The translations under genes and the position numbers were made by a program. The notes under the pieces were generated by a model. It made no database searches, was not told where the DNA came from, and saw only the letters and a program-made list of their open reading frames with translations. Positions 16,023-23,687 of a stretch of 36,267 nucleotides of DNA are shown in pieces. The stretch's first letter is position 1; each line of letters opens with the position of its first letter. The DNA is from an uncultured Lachnospiraceae bacterium (lineage in GTDB: Bacteria; Bacillota; Clostridia; Lachnospirales; Lachnospiraceae), in the NCBI GenBank assembly GCA_900315055.1, contig OMXP01000025.1:1-36267 (forward strand). The letters are read 5' to 3'.

Positions 16023-16625
16023 TTACTTTACGTTGTGAAGACTGCTTCCGTCTGTGGGCAGGGCAAGCCAGACTTTCCCGATGAGATCGCTCTCGGCGAT
16101 AAACCCGATGGAGGCATTTCTCGAGTCCTCCGTGTTGTCCCTGTTGTCACAGAGAACGAAGTACTCGTCGTTGTTGAGTGTCATTCTTGAGGTGACGATG
16201 CCCGCATAGGACAGACTCTGTCCCGAGACATTCGTCTGTTCCGGCGTGCCGTTCACAAGAAGCGTCCCGTCGACCACCTCGATGGTGTCTCCGGGGATGG
16301 CAACAACGCGGCGGATCAGCGGACGCAGAGAGGAATCTCCGCCCGGATAGAATGCGATCACCGCTCCACGCTCGGGAGTGGAGAACCGGTAGATCAGCCG
16401 GTCTACAAGGACCTGCTGGTTTTCTTCCACGGTCCCCGTCATGGCATCGTCATAGACCCTTGTCCGAAATCCGAAGGACATCACGAGAACGGCGGCAAGG
16501 AAGACCGCAATCGCGGTATTTGCCACCCAGACCAGTACCTTCTTCAGTTTTTCGACGGGTCCCGGCTCCTTGTCCTCATAGAAGGACAGACCGCCGGTAT
16601 AGGAGCTGCGCCTCTTTCTGGCCAT
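16023..16625 (-). CDS. Signal peptidase I-like protein lacking both catalytic residues
   Basis: This 200-residue protein clearly belongs to the signal peptidase I (S26) family. It has a basic N-terminus, a transmembrane segment (about 30-51), the VDRLIYRF segment, VVAIPGDTIEV and the DNRDNTEDSR box. However, the nucleophile motif SMxPT is replaced by AMTGT (residues 61-65, Ala in place of Ser), and the catalytic Lys is replaced by Arg105 (LIRRVVAIPG, against FIKRVIGLPG in the neighbour). It should be inactive as a peptidase. Family precedent: SipA of Streptococcus pyogenes pilus loci is an inactive homologue that assists pilus assembly. No pilus or sortase gene is seen here. The start at 16625 has GGAGGAAG. 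It begins 19 nt after the rplS terminator. Confidence 0.9.
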   Translation of the reverse strand: MARKRRSSYTGGLSFYEDKEPGPVEKLKKVLVWVANTAIAVFLAAVLVMSFGFRTRVYDDAMTGTVEENQQVLVDRLIYRFSTPERGAVIAFYPGGDSSLRPLIRRVVAIPGDTIEVVDGTLLVNGTPEQTNVSGQSLSYAGIVTSRMTLNNDEYFVLCDNRDNTEDSRNASIGFIAESDLIGKVWLALPTDGSSLHNVK

Positions 16626-16644
16626 GCATCTTCCTCCACGTATT

Positions 16645-16674
16645 AAGAAAGCCGCACTTTTTGCAAAGTGCGGC
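16645..16674 (-). terminator. Terminator between rplS and lepB2
   Basis: On the minus strand a perfect 10-bp stem (16665-16674 with 16651-16660), 4-nt loop and TTTCTTAAT tail follow the rplS stop. lepB2 starts 19 nt beyond the tail. Confidence 0.75.
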
Positions 16675-16697
16675 CCCATCATGGCTTCTGAAACGAA

Positions 16698-17045
16698 TTA
16701 CATCTGACCTTTTTCTCTTACCTTGGCCTTCTTGCCGGACAGGCTGCGCAGGTAGTTCAGCTTTGCACGTCTGACCTTGCCCTTGCGGACCACTTCCACC
16801 TTCTCGACATTCGGGCTGTGGAGCGGCCAAGTCTTCTCGACACCGATGCCGGAGGACTCCTTGCGGACCGTGAAGGTCGTTCTTGCGCCGCCGCCCTGAA
16901 TCTTCAGGACCGTTCCCTCGAAGACCTGGACTCTCTCGCGGTTGCCCTCGGTAATGCGGTTGTAAACGCGGACCGTATCGCCGACGTTGAACTGCGGTGC
17001 GTTCTCCTTGATCTGAGATGCTTCAATTTCACTGATAATGCTCAT
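16698..17045 (-). CDS. rplS: 50S ribosomal protein L19
   Basis: L19 sits at the subunit interface of the ribosome. The 115-residue protein has the family core ([16 protein letters not shown], then [10 protein letters not shown]) and the basic C-terminal part typical of bacterial L19. An AAGGAG ribosome binding site lies upstream. It has its own promoter about 130 nt upstream and a structured leader, and it ends in a terminator. It thus looks like a nearly autonomous unit inside the rimM-trmD-rplS order usual for bacteria. Confidence 0.98.
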   Translation of the reverse strand: MSIISEIEASQIKENAPQFNVGDTVRVYNRITEGNRERVQVFEGTVLKIQGGGARTTFTVRKESSGIGVEKTWPLHSPNVEKVEVVRKGKVRRAKLNYLRSLSGKKAKVREKGQM

Positions 17046-17170
17046 GGTTTTCTCCTTCCGGATGTTCTTGCAGATTCCCTTTACGAATCAACGGCAGCTC
17101 TCCTGCCCGCCAGGAAAGGCGAAACGCACTTTCCATGCAGAGGACCATCTCGACTTTGTTTCAAACTGCA
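17046..17170 (-). promoter_or_regulatory. Leader of rplS with several small hairpins
   Basis: The roughly 125-nt leader contains GGAAAG/CTTTCC, GGCAG/CTGCC and GATTC/GAATC stems. An L19 autoregulatory leader is known in Firmicutes. I could not match its consensus by eye, so this is only a candidate. Confidence 0.35.
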
Positions 17171-17178
17171 ACTTGTAT

Positions 17179-17207
17179 AAAATAACACAGCACTCCGGAG
17201 ATTGCAA
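17179..17207 (-). promoter_or_regulatory. Promoter for rplS
   Basis: On the minus strand: -35 TTGCAA (17202-17207), 17-nt spacer, -10 TATTTT (17179-17184), in the 170-nt trmD-rplS gap. Confidence 0.55.
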
Positions 17208-17215
17208 GCGCAGGA

Positions 17216-18028
17216 TCACGTCTCATCCGGCTTATCCTGCGTCGCATTATCCTGCGTGTCCTCACATGCTCTGTCCACTGCATCGAGAATCCGCCGCCAC
17301 TGCTTCTTCCGCGCCGGTTTCCAGGTGCTTTGATCGACATGTTCCATGTACGTTTCATAGAGATCCGGGCGGCGCTTCCTGGTTCTTATCAGCGACTGGG
17401 TCAGGCGCCACTCTTCTACCTTTGCATGGTCTCCGCTCATCAGGGTTTCGGGAACCTCAAGGCCGTGCCAGTTTTCCGGGCGGGAGTACTGCGGATATTC
17501 GAGAAGACCGTCCTGGAAGGAGTCCGTCCTTGCGCTCTCCTCATTGCCGAGAACGCCGGGAATGAGCCGTGAGACGGCATCGATCACGATAACCGCCGGA
17601 ATCTCTCCTCCGGTCAGCACATAGTCGCCGACGGAGACAAAATCCGTCACCTCTTCCTGAAGGACTCTCTCGTCAATGCCCTCATAGTGGCCGCACAGAA
17701 GGATGAGGTCCTCCTCTTTTGCAAAGGATGCCGCCATCTTCTGGGTAAAGAGCGATCCCTGCGGGGTCATGTAGACAACCCGGGCTCTCTTTGACAGGCT
17801 CTTCTGCACTGCTTCGCACGCATCGTACACCGGCTGCGCCTGCATGAGAAGTCCCGCACCGCCGCCGTAGGTGTAGTCATCAACCTTGCCGTGCCGGTTT
17901 CCGGCATAGTCCCTGATGTTGATGGCGTCAATGGAAATCAGGTTCTCCTTCATCGCCCGCTCGAGGATGCTCGCGCTCGTCGCGGCGATGATCTGCTCCG
18001 GGAACAGGGTGAGGACGTGAAAGCGCAT
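17216..18028 (-). CDS. trmD: tRNA (guanine-37-N1)-methyltransferase
   Basis: TrmD methylates G37 of tRNAs that read CUN, CCN and CGG codons, preventing frameshifts. The 270-residue protein is a SPOUT (knotted) methyltransferase. The SAM-binding knot shows LLCGHYEGIDERV (about 112-124) and SVGDYVLTGGEIPA (about 133-146), and the C-terminal helical domain follows. The rimM stop and the trmD ATG overlap as TGATG, so the ATG at 18028 is preferred over the adjacent GTG at 18031. The rimM-trmD coupling is standard in bacteria. The C-terminal tail is longer and more Asp/Thr-rich than usual. Confidence 0.97.
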   Translation of the reverse strand: MRFHVLTLFPEQIIAATSASILERAMKENLISIDAINIRDYAGNRHGKVDDYTYGGGAGLLMQAQPVYDACEAVQKSLSKRARVVYMTPQGSLFTQKMAASFAKEEDLILLCGHYEGIDERVLQEEVTDFVSVGDYVLTGGEIPAVIVIDAVSRLIPGVLGNEESARTDSFQDGLLEYPQYSRPENWHGLEVPETLMSGDHAKVEEWRLTQSLIRTRKRRPDLYETYMEHVDQSTWKPARKKQWRRILDAVDRACEDTQDNATQDKPDET

Positions 18029-18540
18029 CACAGATCCTCCAGTCCGGGCAGCAGATGGACGCGAAGGAATCCTTCCTCCGGATTGATCTCGAGAATACAG
18101 TCCGGGATGGCCGGAATCATCAGTTCCTTCCCGTCGCCTTTCCGTACCACATAGACATCATTCGCGCCGGTCCGAAGGCAGTCGCTGAACGTGCCGATCT
18201 CTGCTCCCGTCTCATCGAGCACCCGGCAGCCCACAAGATCCGCGATGAAGTAGCTGCCCTCCGGCAGGGATACCGCGTACTTCCTGTCAATGAGGATTTT
18301 ACTTCCACGAAGAAGCCTTGCCTCATCCATGTCATCCACCCCGGACAGATGCAGGACCACAAACTTCCCATCCATGCGCACATGGGAGATCTTCACGGCC
18401 AAAAGGCCGCGTTTCGACTCCACATAGGCATCGGTCAGTTCCAGGAAGCGCCGTGGCCAGTCGGTTGTCGGGAAGATCTTCACATCACCGTGTACGCCAT
18501 GGGTTCCTGCGATCTCTCCCACCTCAAATCGGTCTACCAT
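18028..18540 (-). CDS. rimM: 16S rRNA processing protein RimM
   Basis: RimM helps mature the head of the 30S subunit and binds S19. The 170-residue protein has the N-terminal motif VGEIAGTHGVHGDVKI and a C-terminal PRC-barrel domain (YFIADLVGCRVLDETG onward). The start ATG lies 14 nt after the T-run of the terminator that follows khpA. Its ribosome binding site (AGAGG) is unusually close, about 3 nt from the ATG. It is coupled to trmD. Confidence 0.95.
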   Translation of the reverse strand: MVDRFEVGEIAGTHGVHGDVKIFPTTDWPRRFLELTDAYVESKRGLLAVKISHVRMDGKFVVLHLSGVDDMDEARLLRGSKILIDRKYAVSLPEGSYFIADLVGCRVLDETGAEIGTFSDCLRTGANDVYVVRKGDGKELMIPAIPDCILEINPEEGFLRVHLLPGLEDL

Positions 18541-18554
18541 AATCCTCTGCTCTC

Positions 18555-18587
18555 AAAAAAAAGAATGCTCCGGATTCCGGAGCATTC
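18555..18587 (-). terminator. Strong terminator between khpA and rimM
   Basis: On the minus strand a perfect 11-bp stem (18577-18587 with 18563-18573), 3-nt loop and eight T (18555-18562) form a textbook terminator just after the khpA stop. rimM starts 14 nt later. Confidence 0.92.
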
Positions 18588-18592
18588 CCTCA

Positions 18593-18901
18593 CTACATCG
18601 ATGTGTTCGTTTCCTGCTCTGGTTCTGCAGCATCATCTGCATGATTCTCCTCTGCACCCTCAAGGGTGTCCAGGGAATCAATGTTGACGTCGACCGTCAG
18701 GTCTTCGTTCGTGGCCGCAACGCGTACCACCGACCGGATTGCCTTGGCGATGCGGCCCTGCCGGCCGATCACCTTGCCCATGTCCGAGGGATCTACCAGA
18801 AGATCCACCCGCACGTTTTTGCCATCCTGTCGCTCTGTTACGACGACCTTTTCCGGATGCTCCACCAGAGCCTTTGCAATGACTTCAACCAGTTCTTTCA
18901 T
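18593..18901 (-). CDS. khpA: KH-domain RNA-binding protein KhpA
   Basis: KhpA is a small RNA-binding protein that pairs with KhpB/Jag and affects cell elongation and division in Gram-positive bacteria. The KH domain covers residues 1-77, with the GRQG loop (GKVIGRQGRIAKAIR). A Glu/Asp-rich tail of about 25 residues makes this copy 102 residues, against the usual 75-80. The frame opens at 19042, but the ATG at 18901 has GAGGG upstream and matches the family. It follows rpsP by 65 nt, the standard order, and ends at a strong terminator. Confidence 0.93.
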   Translation of the reverse strand: MKELVEVIAKALVEHPEKVVVTERQDGKNVRVDLLVDPSDMGKVIGRQGRIAKAIRSVVRVAATNEDLTVDVNIDSLDTLEGAEENHADDAAEPEQETNTSM

Positions 18902-18966
18902 ATGCAAATTCCCTCTGGGCAGCCCGGTAGTAAAACCCCGACTGCAGTATGAACCAAATGCCGGGA

Positions 18967-19212
18967 TCAGTTGTTGGCTTTCTTGGCAATTCTGATAAGC
19001 TTCTTGACAACCGTGGTCGGCTGAGCGCCCTTGGCAATCCACTCATCAGCCTTTGCGACATCGATGCGGACCGTTGCAGGATCCGTGTTGGGATCATACA
19101 GGCCGATCTGATCAATGGCAACGCCGTTTCTGGGCTTGGAAGCCTCCTGCACAACGACACGGTAAACCGGAACCTTCTTCTCACCGATTCTTGCAAGTCT
19201 GATCTTAACCAT
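18967..19212 (-). CDS. rpsP: 30S ribosomal protein S16
   Basis: S16 is a small-subunit assembly protein. The 81-residue sequence begins MVKIRLARIGEKKVPVYRVV and contains the IGLYDPNTDP segment typical of the family. A GGAGGAAA ribosome binding site lies 7 nt upstream. It sits downstream of ffh by 94 nt, with a hairpin in the gap, and upstream of khpA. No clear promoter of its own was found. Confidence 0.98.
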   Translation of the reverse strand: MVKIRLARIGEKKVPVYRVVVQEASKPRNGVAIDQIGLYDPNTDPATVRIDVAKADEWIAKGAQPTTVVKKLIRIAKKANN

Positions 19213-19252
19213 TTTGAATTTCCTCCATCTTATACTTAAGTGTAATAAATCT

Positions 19253-19285
19253 ATATTTCGAAACCGGAATTTTCCGTTGAAATAT
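19253..19285 (-). repeat. Imperfect hairpin between ffh and rpsP
   Basis: Outer arms ATATTTC/GAAATAT (19279-19285 with 19253-19259 on the minus strand) enclose AAC-GGAA-AA-TTCC-G-GTT. It has an AT-rich, not T-only, tail. It could be a weak terminator or a processing site. Confidence 0.45.
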
Positions 19286-19306
19286 GACGACTGAAATAAC
19301 AGCTGC

Positions 19307-20689
19307 TCAGAACGGACGTCTCCCGCCGCCTCCGAACATGCCGCTGAACGGATTGCCGCCCCGGTGCTTTCCCTGTTTCATCATGCCGGGCATCTTCCTG
19401 ACCATGTCCTGCATCTGCTTGAACTGCTTGATGAAGCGGTTGACCTCGGCGATGTCATTGCCGGAGCCCTTTGCAATGCGCATCTTGCGCTGCGGATTCA
19501 GGAGGTTCGGATTGGAGCGCTCTTGAGGAGTCATCGAATAGATGATCGCCTTCATGCGTCCGATCTTTTTCTCATCGGCGATCTCATCGAGCTGATCCTG
19601 GGAAAGTCCAAGATTCGGCATCATCGAGAGAATCTTTCCCATGCCGCCGAGCTTTTTCATCTGGTCAAGGCTGTCGAGGAAGTCATTGAAATCATAGCGT
19701 CCCTTCTTGAGACGCTTTCCCATCTCCTCGTTTTTCTCCTTGTCCGCTTCGTCCATGGTTTCCTGGGCCCGGTCGATGAGGGTAAGTACATCGCCCATGC
19801 CGAGGATTCTCGATGCCATGCGGTCCGGATAGAACTGCTCGAGATCCTCGAGCTTTTCTCCCATACCGATATACAGGATCGGCTTTCCGGTCACCGCCTT
19901 GATGGACAGTGCCGCACCGCCTCTCGTATCGCCGTCGAGCTTTGTCAGGATGACGCCGTCAATGCCGACCTTGTCATTGAAGGTACTCGCGACATTCACG
20001 GCCTCCTGGCCGGTCATCGCATCGACAACGAGAACGGTCTGATGGACTGTTACAGTCTTCTTGATGTTCTCAAGCTCCTCCATCATCGAATCGTCAATCT
20101 GCAGACGACCGGCGGTATCGAGGATCAGAACATCATTCTTATACTTTTCGCAGTGATCCACGGCGGCAACTGCGATGTCAACAGGATTTGCCTGGTCTCC
20201 CATCTCGAAGACCGGAACACCGACCTTCTCACCATTGACCTGCAGCTGTTTGATGGCACCGGGGCGGTAGACATCGAGCGCGGCAAGCAGCGGACGTTTT
20301 CCTTTCTTTTTAAACTTGCCGGCAAGCTTGCTTGCGGTTGTCGTCTTACCGGAGCCCTGGAGACCGACCATCATGATGATGGTCAGCTGCTTTCCCGGCT
20401 GGAACTGGATTTCCGTTGTCTCCGAGCCCATGAGACGGATCATCTCTTCGTTGACGATCTTGATGACCTGCTGAGCCGGATTGAGGCCGTTCATGACCTC
20501 CACGCCGACAGCACGTTCCTGGACGTCCTTCACGAACTGCTTGACGACCTTGAAATTGACGTCTGCCTCAAGCAGTGCAATCTTGACTTCCCGGAGAGCA
20601 CTTTTGACATCGTCCTCCGTGAGCTTTCCCTTGCGGGAGAGCTTCCGGAATATGTTATTCAGTTTTTCGGATAAACTCTCAAATGCCAC
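19307..20689 (-). CDS. ffh: Signal recognition particle GTPase Ffh
   Basis: Ffh (SRP54) binds signal sequences and 4.5S/6S RNA and delivers ribosomes to FtsY. The 460-residue protein has the N domain (1-90), then the G domain with GLQGSGKTT (109-117), DTAGRLQIDD, TKLDGDTRGG, then the Met-rich M domain ending in a Gly-rich GGGGRRPF tail. The start is GTG at 20689 with GAGGA about 6 nt upstream; the N-terminus fits the family. It lies 18 nt after ylxM. Confidence 0.97.
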   Translation of the reverse strand: MAFESLSEKLNNIFRKLSRKGKLTEDDVKSALREVKIALLEADVNFKVVKQFVKDVQERAVGVEVMNGLNPAQQVIKIVNEEMIRLMGSETTEIQFQPGKQLTIIMMVGLQGSGKTTTASKLAGKFKKKGKRPLLAALDVYRPGAIKQLQVNGEKVGVPVFEMGDQANPVDIAVAAVDHCEKYKNDVLILDTAGRLQIDDSMMEELENIKKTVTVHQTVLVVDAMTGQEAVNVASTFNDKVGIDGVILTKLDGDTRGGAALSIKAVTGKPILYIGMGEKLEDLEQFYPDRMASRILGMGDVLTLIDRAQETMDEADKEKNEEMGKRLKKGRYDFNDFLDSLDQMKKLGGMGKILSMMPNLGLSQDQLDEIADEKKIGRMKAIIYSMTPQERSNPNLLNPQRKMRIAKGSGNDIAEVNRFIKQFKQMQDMVRKMPGMMKQGKHRGGNPFSGMFGGGGRRPF

Positions 20690-20707
20690 GGGCTGTCCTC
20701 ACACTAC

Positions 20708-21040
20708 TCACTGCAGCTGCTGCAGAATCCGCTCTGTCTTCTCCATGACAAGATCATCTGTCAGGGCACCTCTTCCTGCCGCCTCCTGAAGACTTGTGCA
20801 GAGGTTTCGGATTGTGCGGTAACGGGAAATCAGCTGAAGCTTTCCGTCGACCTTTTCCATCTGCGCCGTCGTTCGGCGGATCAGGTCCGATACGGCCTGC
20901 TTGCTGATGCCTTCTGCCTCGGCAATCTCATTGAGCGACATGTCATCATAGACGACGTGCTCATAGACCTCCTGCTGATGCTTCGTCAGGAGACTTCCGT
21001 AGAAGTCATACAGCATGCCCTGTGCTACAATCTTTTCCAT
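20708..21040 (-). CDS. ylxM: YlxM-family (UPF0122) helix-turn-helix protein
   Basis: YlxM stimulates the SRP GTPases in streptococci and is regularly encoded before ffh. The 110-residue protein has a sigma-like helix-turn-helix (YDDMSLNEIAEAEGISKQAVSDLIRR, about residues 32-57) followed by a helical region. The frame opens at a GTG at 21067, but the promoter's -10 box (21074-21079) makes the ATG at 21040 (MEKIVAQG) the start. Its GGAG is 12 nt away. A consensus promoter drives ylxM-ffh. Confidence 0.92.
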   Translation of the reverse strand: MEKIVAQGMLYDFYGSLLTKHQQEVYEHVVYDDMSLNEIAEAEGISKQAVSDLIRRTTAQMEKVDGKLQLISRYRTIRNLCTSLQEAAGRGALTDDLVMEKTERILQQLQ

Positions 21041-21073
21041 GCCAAAGCTGCGCTCCTTTGCGCACACTTCGAC

Positions 21074-21102
21074 AGTATACCGGTGCCTTTCCCCGGTGTC
21101 AA
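21074..21102 (-). promoter_or_regulatory. Consensus promoter for ylxM-ffh
   Basis: TTGACA (21097-21102), 17-nt spacer, TATACT (21074-21079) on the minus strand, close to the housekeeping consensus. Confidence 0.85.
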
Positions 21103-21147
21103 GTATTTTTTCTTGACCCTTCAGCAGTTCCTTTGCCCCCTTTTGCC

Positions 21148-22305
21148 TCAGGAATTTTCCTTTCCGCTGTTTCCCGAATGGGTGACTTCCAGGTTCAGGT
21201 CCACATCACCGTTGATTCCCTGGATCTGTCCGGCATTGGAATACTGCCACATGGTGAATTCATACGGGAAGTAGAGGTTGTTGGAAAGATCCTGCACCCA
21301 CTTGTCGATGTCCTCGATCCTTGTCAGATCGGTGCGCATCGTAAAGGCGGCAAGGGAGCCGAAAACTGCCGGCGTATACCCCTTGGCCTCAATGGCATCG
21401 CACAGCGATATCAGGTTCGTTGTGTAGTCAGCCTTTGTGACCTTTGCCGTGCGGTCCGTGTTGTCTGCCACCTCGATTTGAACGGCAACCGGCATCGTGA
21501 TGGAATCCTTCACCTTGTCTAGCTTTCCCGTCACATACTCAGCTTCCGCCATCGCCTCATCGGCGCTCACGGGGCTGGACGTAAAGTAGGCACCGACATC
21601 AAGACCTGCCTTTGCAGCCGCACTGATGTTATCAAGGGCATTTTCGTCTTCCGTGATCTTTCCGGACGCGTCCCGCTCTCCCAGGCAGACCATCACATAG
21701 GAGATGCCGGACTGCGCCACCTGGTCAAAATCGATGTCGCCATTATTCTCCGACACGTCGATTCCCTGTTTTACCGAAATCGTCGCATCGGATCCCTTAT
21801 AGTTCAGAAATCCCGCAGCGTCCTGCTCAAAATCTCCCTTTTCAAAGCTGTTCTTTGGCAGGGAGCTGATGACCGGATAAAAGTAATACCTTCCCTGGGA
21901 GACCACGACCAGTTCATCCGAGAACAGTTCCCGCAGCATCGAGGTTGTGCTGTTTCCGGATTCCAGGGAGGACTGGATCTGCATCAGCATCGAGTTCTTC
22001 TGAGCCCTCGCCGCCGATTCACTCGCCTGATCCACCTGTGCCTTCAGCTGTTCCGACGTAAAGAGGGTCTGATCCTCGCCCTGCATCTTGTCAAGTTCGT
22101 TCCTCGTTCTGGAAAGCTCGGTTGTCAGCTGCCGGTTCCTCAGGAAAAAGAAGCAGGCAGTCACGATGGCAGCCATCGTCAGAAAGCACAGAAAGAGGAT
22201 GTTCACAAGGTACAGCGTGTGCCTGACATTCGGGTTTTTCTCCTCCGGTGTCTGATTGTGTTCCTGTGATCGTTTTGGTCTCTTCATGTCTTTTGTGCTA
22301 TTCAT
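21148..22305 (-). CDS. Membrane-anchored GH25-like (lysozyme-fold) protein
   Basis: This 385-residue protein has a Lys/Arg-rich cytoplasmic start, one transmembrane segment (about 30-55), a coiled-coil stretch (about 58-115), a linker, and a C-terminal GH25 domain from about residue 195 (GIDVSENNGDIDFDQVAQSG). GH25 enzymes cleave peptidoglycan. The first catalytic Asp (GIDVS) is kept, but the usual DxE pair reads QIE in PVAVQIEVADN, and the end (MWQYSN) fits the fold. It may be a weak or non-catalytic wall-binding protein. Start: the ATG at 22305 overlaps the ftsY end (ATGAATAG); an ATG at 22287 is possible, and neither has a good ribosome binding site. It sits in the export operon between ftsY and ylxM. 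Confidence 0.78.
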   Translation of the reverse strand: MNSTKDMKRPKRSQEHNQTPEEKNPNVRHTLYLVNILFLCFLTMAAIVTACFFFLRNRQLTTELSRTRNELDKMQGEDQTLFTSEQLKAQVDQASESAARAQKNSMLMQIQSSLESGNSTTSMLRELFSDELVVVSQGRYYFYPVISSLPKNSFEKGDFEQDAAGFLNYKGSDATISVKQGIDVSENNGDIDFDQVAQSGISYVMVCLGERDASGKITEDENALDNISAAAKAGLDVGAYFTSSPVSADEAMAEAEYVTGKLDKVKDSITMPVAVQIEVADNTDRTAKVTKADYTTNLISLCDAIEAKGYTPAVFGSLAAFTMRTDLTRIEDIDKWVQDLSNNLYFPYEFTMWQYSNAGQIQGINGDVDLNLEVTHSGNSGKENS

Positions 22306-23674
22306 CCGGCCAGTGGAAAGATACATCATTGGTAGAATCCGGCTCTTCTTCCTCTGTTCCGGACATGTTCTCTTCCGGTTTTTCCTCTTTCTTTTTATCC
22401 TTCCGCCTTCCGAAGAACCAGTGATGCTTTTTCGGCTTCTCCTCTTCTTCCGGCTCGTCGGGTTCCGTTACCGGCTCTGTCTCAGGCGAAGAGATGCTCT
22501 CCGGTGCCGGTGCAGGTTCCGGAGCCGGTTCTGGAACAGGTTCCGCAGCCGGTTCAGGCTCTTCCTCCGGTTCTGCAGGCTCTTCTCCTACCGGCTCTGC
22601 CCAGGAGGTGTCGTTTTCTTCCCCCTCGATCCTTTCCTCTTCCTTCTTTTCTGCCTCATCGATCGTCTCTTCGGTCTTTTCCTCGATCGACTCTTCCTGA
22701 TTTTCCCTTCGGATGTCGAAGATCGCATCGATGTAGGCGTTTGCATCAAAGCGCTGCAGGTCATCGATCTGCTCGCCGACACCGATGAACTTGACCGGGA
22801 TCTTCAGCTCCGACTGTACGGCAATCGCGATGCCTCCCTTCGCCGTACCGTCCATCTTGGTGAGAATGATGCCGGTGAGCTTTGTCACGCCGGAGAACTC
22901 CCGCGCCTGTGAAAGGGCATTCTGGCCGGTCGTGCCATCGAGCACGACCAGGTTCTCGCGCATGGCCTCCGGGTATTCCCGTGTGATGATGCGGTCCATC
23001 TTGGCGAGCTCCTGCATCAGGTTCTTCTTGTTGTGGAGGCGCCCTGCGGTATCGATGAGCAGAAGGTCGATATGCCTTGCTTTCGCCGCCTTCACGGCAT
23101 CAAAAACGACAGAACCGGGATCTGCTCCCTCCTTCGCCGAGATCATCTCGACCCCTGCGCGGTCTGCCCATACCTGAAGCTGTTCCGTTGCCGCCGCGCG
23201 GAAGGTATCCGCTGCCGCAATGAGAACCTTTTTACCCTCCTCCTTATAGCGCCCGGCGAGCTTGCCGAGGCTGGTAGTCTTGCCGACACCGTTGACGCCG
23301 ATGAACATGACAATCGACGGGCCCTTCTCAAAGTCATAGGCGTTTTCATCCACGGTCATCTGATCCCGGATATCCTGAACCAGCAGTTCCCGGCACTCGG
23401 AAGGGCGTTTGATGTGCTGCTGCTTTACCTGGGCGCGGAGATTGTCGAGGATCTCACTGGTTGCCTGCACCCCGATGTCCGCCATGATAAGGATCTCCTC
23501 GAGATCCTCGTAGAAGTCATCATCAATTCTGGCATAGGAGAAGACCCCGTCCATGTCGGCGTTTAAGCTGTCTCTGGTCTTGGTAAGACCGGCAAAAAGC
23601 CGCTGAAAAAATCCCTTTTTCTTCTCCTTCGGTTCCTTCTCTTCTTTTGTTTCTTCCGTGTACTCTTCTTCCAT
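22298..23674 (-). CDS. ftsY: SRP receptor FtsY with long acidic C-terminal extension
   Basis: FtsY is the membrane receptor GTPase for the signal recognition particle. The 458-residue protein has a short charged N-terminus with an amphipathic GFFQRLFAGL (21-30). The NG domain follows: GVNGVGKTTS (126-135), DTAGRLHNKKN, TKMDGTAKGG (272-281). It reaches its usual end at AYIDAIF near residue 319. Another 138 or so residues are appended: an acidic Glu-rich part, a Pro-Glu repeat part and a basic aromatic patch (KKHHWFFGRRKDKKK). FtsY proteins normally carry such acidic regions at the N-terminus. The start at 23674 has AGGAGG 5 nt upstream and lies 13 nt after smc. Confidence 0.95.
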   Translation of the reverse strand: MEEEYTEETKEEKEPKEKKKGFFQRLFAGLTKTRDSLNADMDGVFSYARIDDDFYEDLEEILIMADIGVQATSEILDNLRAQVKQQHIKRPSECRELLVQDIRDQMTVDENAYDFEKGPSIVMFIGVNGVGKTTSLGKLAGRYKEEGKKVLIAAADTFRAAATEQLQVWADRAGVEMISAKEGADPGSVVFDAVKAAKARHIDLLLIDTAGRLHNKKNLMQELAKMDRIITREYPEAMRENLVVLDGTTGQNALSQAREFSGVTKLTGIILTKMDGTAKGGIAIAVQSELKIPVKFIGVGEQIDDLQRFDANAYIDAIFDIRRENQEESIEEKTEETIDEAEKKEEERIEGEENDTSWAEPVGEEPAEPEEEPEPAAEPVPEPAPEPAPAPESISSPETEPVTEPDEPEEEEKPKKHHWFFGRRKDKKKEEKPEENMSGTEEEEPDSTNDVSFHWPDE

Positions 23675-23687
23675 AACCACCTCCTGT

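Noticed and set aside
16023..16625. Pilus-assembly role for the inactive signal peptidase copy
   Set aside because: No sortase, pilin or LPxTG protein is present in the window, so the streptococcal SipA role cannot be claimed.
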